Assembly (NCBI GenBank): GCA_003506095.1
Contig: DNWZ01000244.1
Coordinates: 1 to 6,738 of the forward strand
DNA: 6,738 nucleotides
Direction of reading: 5' to 3'
DNA from: Planctomycetaceae bacterium
GTDB taxonomy: Bacteria; Planctomycetota; Planctomycetia; Pirellulales; Pirellulaceae
Shown here: positions 6,224 to 6,738 of the stretch, in pieces
Layout: every line of letters starts with the position of its first letter
Numbering within the stretch: position 1 is the first letter of the stretch
Notes under the pieces: model-generated
Seen by the model: only the letters and a program-made list of their open reading frames with translations
Told to the model about the DNA's origin: nothing
Database searches by the model: none
Made by a program: the position numbers and the translations under genes

Positions 6224-6258
6224 CCTCACCCAAGCCGTCTCACGTAAGCAGGACAGGG
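6224..6258. repeat. Degenerate copy of the CCTCACCC palindromic repeat
   Basis: Aligned without gaps, this 35-base stretch matches the copy at 6321-6355 at 26 of 35 positions, including the leading CCTCACCC and the trailing AGGG. Most differences fall in the stem, so it no longer folds well. It appears to be an older, decayed unit of the same family. Confidence 0.55.
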
Positions 6259-6320
6259 AACGGAAAAAAAGAGGAGCGAAAAAGGACGCAAGTTGTGAGT
6301 TGCGAGCGGCGAGATTTCAA

Positions 6321-6355
6321 CCTCACCCTAGCCCTCTTCCGCAAGAGGGCGAGGG
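6321..6355. repeat. REP-like palindromic repeat, copy A
   Basis: It begins CCTCACCCTA and ends GAGGG. The core GCCCTCTT (6331-6338) pairs perfectly with AAGAGGGC (6343-6350) across a CCGC loop. It agrees with copy B at 29 of 35 positions. The stop codon of the GT4 gene (6330-6328) is the CTA inside its leading segment. Repeats of this style are dispersed in many genomes, including planctomycetes. Confidence 0.8.
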
Positions 6356-6738
6356 CTAAAGATGCCCTCACCCTGACCCTCTCCCACAAGTGGGTGAGGG
6401 GATTTTTGTCGAGCTACAGGGGCCAGGCGGTCGGGCCACTTGCGGTCGCACCAGCGGCGGATCTGCTGATGGATCTCTCGCATGAAACGGTCGCTGGAAA
6501 ACTCGGCGGCACGGCGGTGCAAATTTATCGGGTCGAAACCGCCGAAGTCTCGCTTCTGCTCGAACCGCTGGACCGCGTCGATCAAAGACGCTTCACTCTG
6601 CTCGTCAAACAAAATCCCATGCTGACCGTCGATCACGGTCTCGGTCGCCCCACCCTTCCCATACGCGATCACCGGCGTGCCGCATGCCAAGGCCTCGACC
6701 GGCACGATCCCAAAGTCCTCTTCCGCCGCGAACACCAA
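6328..6738 (-). CDS. GT4-family glycosyltransferase, 3' end only, with repeat-derived C-terminus
   Basis: The C-terminal 136 codons of a retaining GT-B glycosyltransferase, which would use a nucleotide sugar in the cytoplasm to extend the glycan. The visible start of the frame reads LVFAAEEDFGIVPVEALACG, including an E-x7-E motif (seventh and fifteenth codons). It continues TPVIAYGKGGATETVIDG and GILFDEQ, then the closing FDP...RAAEFSSDRFMREI helix common in mannosyltransferase-like GT4 enzymes of O-antigen or capsule clusters. The 5' part lies beyond the right edge; the codon at 6738 is simply where the window begins, not a start. After roughly ARQK the protein runs into SPHPLVGEGQGEG and SPRPLAEEG, encoded by repeat copies B and A, with the stop inside copy A. 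That tail is acquired sequence and is probably not needed for activity. The next intact gene downstream lies more than 800 bases away, so it may form its own unit. Confidence 0.92.
   Translation of the reverse strand: MVFAAEEDFGIVPVEALACGTPVIAYGKGGATETVIDGQHGILFDEQSEASLIDAVQRFEQKRDFGGFDPINLHRRAAEFSSDRFMREIHQQIRRWCDRKWPDRLAPVARQKSPHPLVGEGQGEGIFSPRPLAEEG
6366..6400. repeat. REP-like palindromic repeat, copy B
   Basis: It begins CCTCACCCTG and ends GTGAGGG, offset 45 bases from copy A. The stem CCCTC-T-CCCAC (6377-6387) pairs with GTGGG-T-GAGGG (6390-6400), with a single T/T mismatch and a two-base loop. It lies wholly within the GT4 reading frame, encoding most of SPHPLVGEGQGEG. Confidence 0.8.

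Noticed and set aside
6321..6400. CRISPR-like repeats
   Set aside because: Only two good units ten bases apart plus one decayed copy, each internally palindromic and without unique spacers of constant length; this fits REP-type repeats.

Overview
The window looks like part of a bacterial surface-polysaccharide or glycolipid gene cluster. Every gene I can support lies on the minus strand, so transcription runs from right to left. In that order they are: the 3' end of a GT4-type glycosyltransferase (6738-6328), a fossil of a methyltransferase-like gene (6161-5973), a divergent GT-B glycosyltransferase (5499-4378), an FkbM-type methyltransferase (4332-3448), two successive extended-SDR sugar epimerases related to CDP-paratose/CDP-tyvelose 2-epimerase (about 2855-1803 and 1729-644), and the 5' part of a Dpm1-like GT2 glycosyltransferase that runs off the left edge (493-1).

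The organism cannot be fixed from this sequence. A moderately high GC content, GTG and TTG starts, scarce Shine-Dalgarno sequences and copies of a CCCTCACCC...GAGGG palindromic repeat would suit a planctomycete such as a Rhodopirellula/Pirellula relative. The same repeat style occurs in other phyla, so this is only a lean. There are no rRNA or tRNA genes, no CRISPR array and no intact insertion sequence.

Layout: (i) 1-2855 is a compact block of epimerase 2, epimerase 1 and GT2 with gaps of 73 and 150 bases, probably one transcription unit. (ii) 2883-3447 is a non-coding gap holding several inverted repeats and a weak promoter-like sequence. (iii) 3448-5499 is a two-gene block, methyltransferase and GT-B, with a 45-base gap. 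(iv) 5500-6327 is a gap with a GC-rich hairpin-forming patch, the methyltransferase fossil and repeat copies. (v) 6328-6738 is the GT4 gene, whose last roughly 25 codons are made of the palindromic repeat.

Inferred role: the two epimerases reshape an activated or lipid-linked sugar, the GT2 transfers a sugar (its relatives commonly use a polyprenyl phosphate acceptor), the GT-B and GT4 enzymes extend the chain, and the FkbM enzyme O-methylates it. The most notable points are the missing start codon of epimerase 2 despite an intact Rossmann fold, Phe in place of the catalytic Tyr in that protein beside an intact partner, and the repeat-built C-terminus of the GT4 enzyme.
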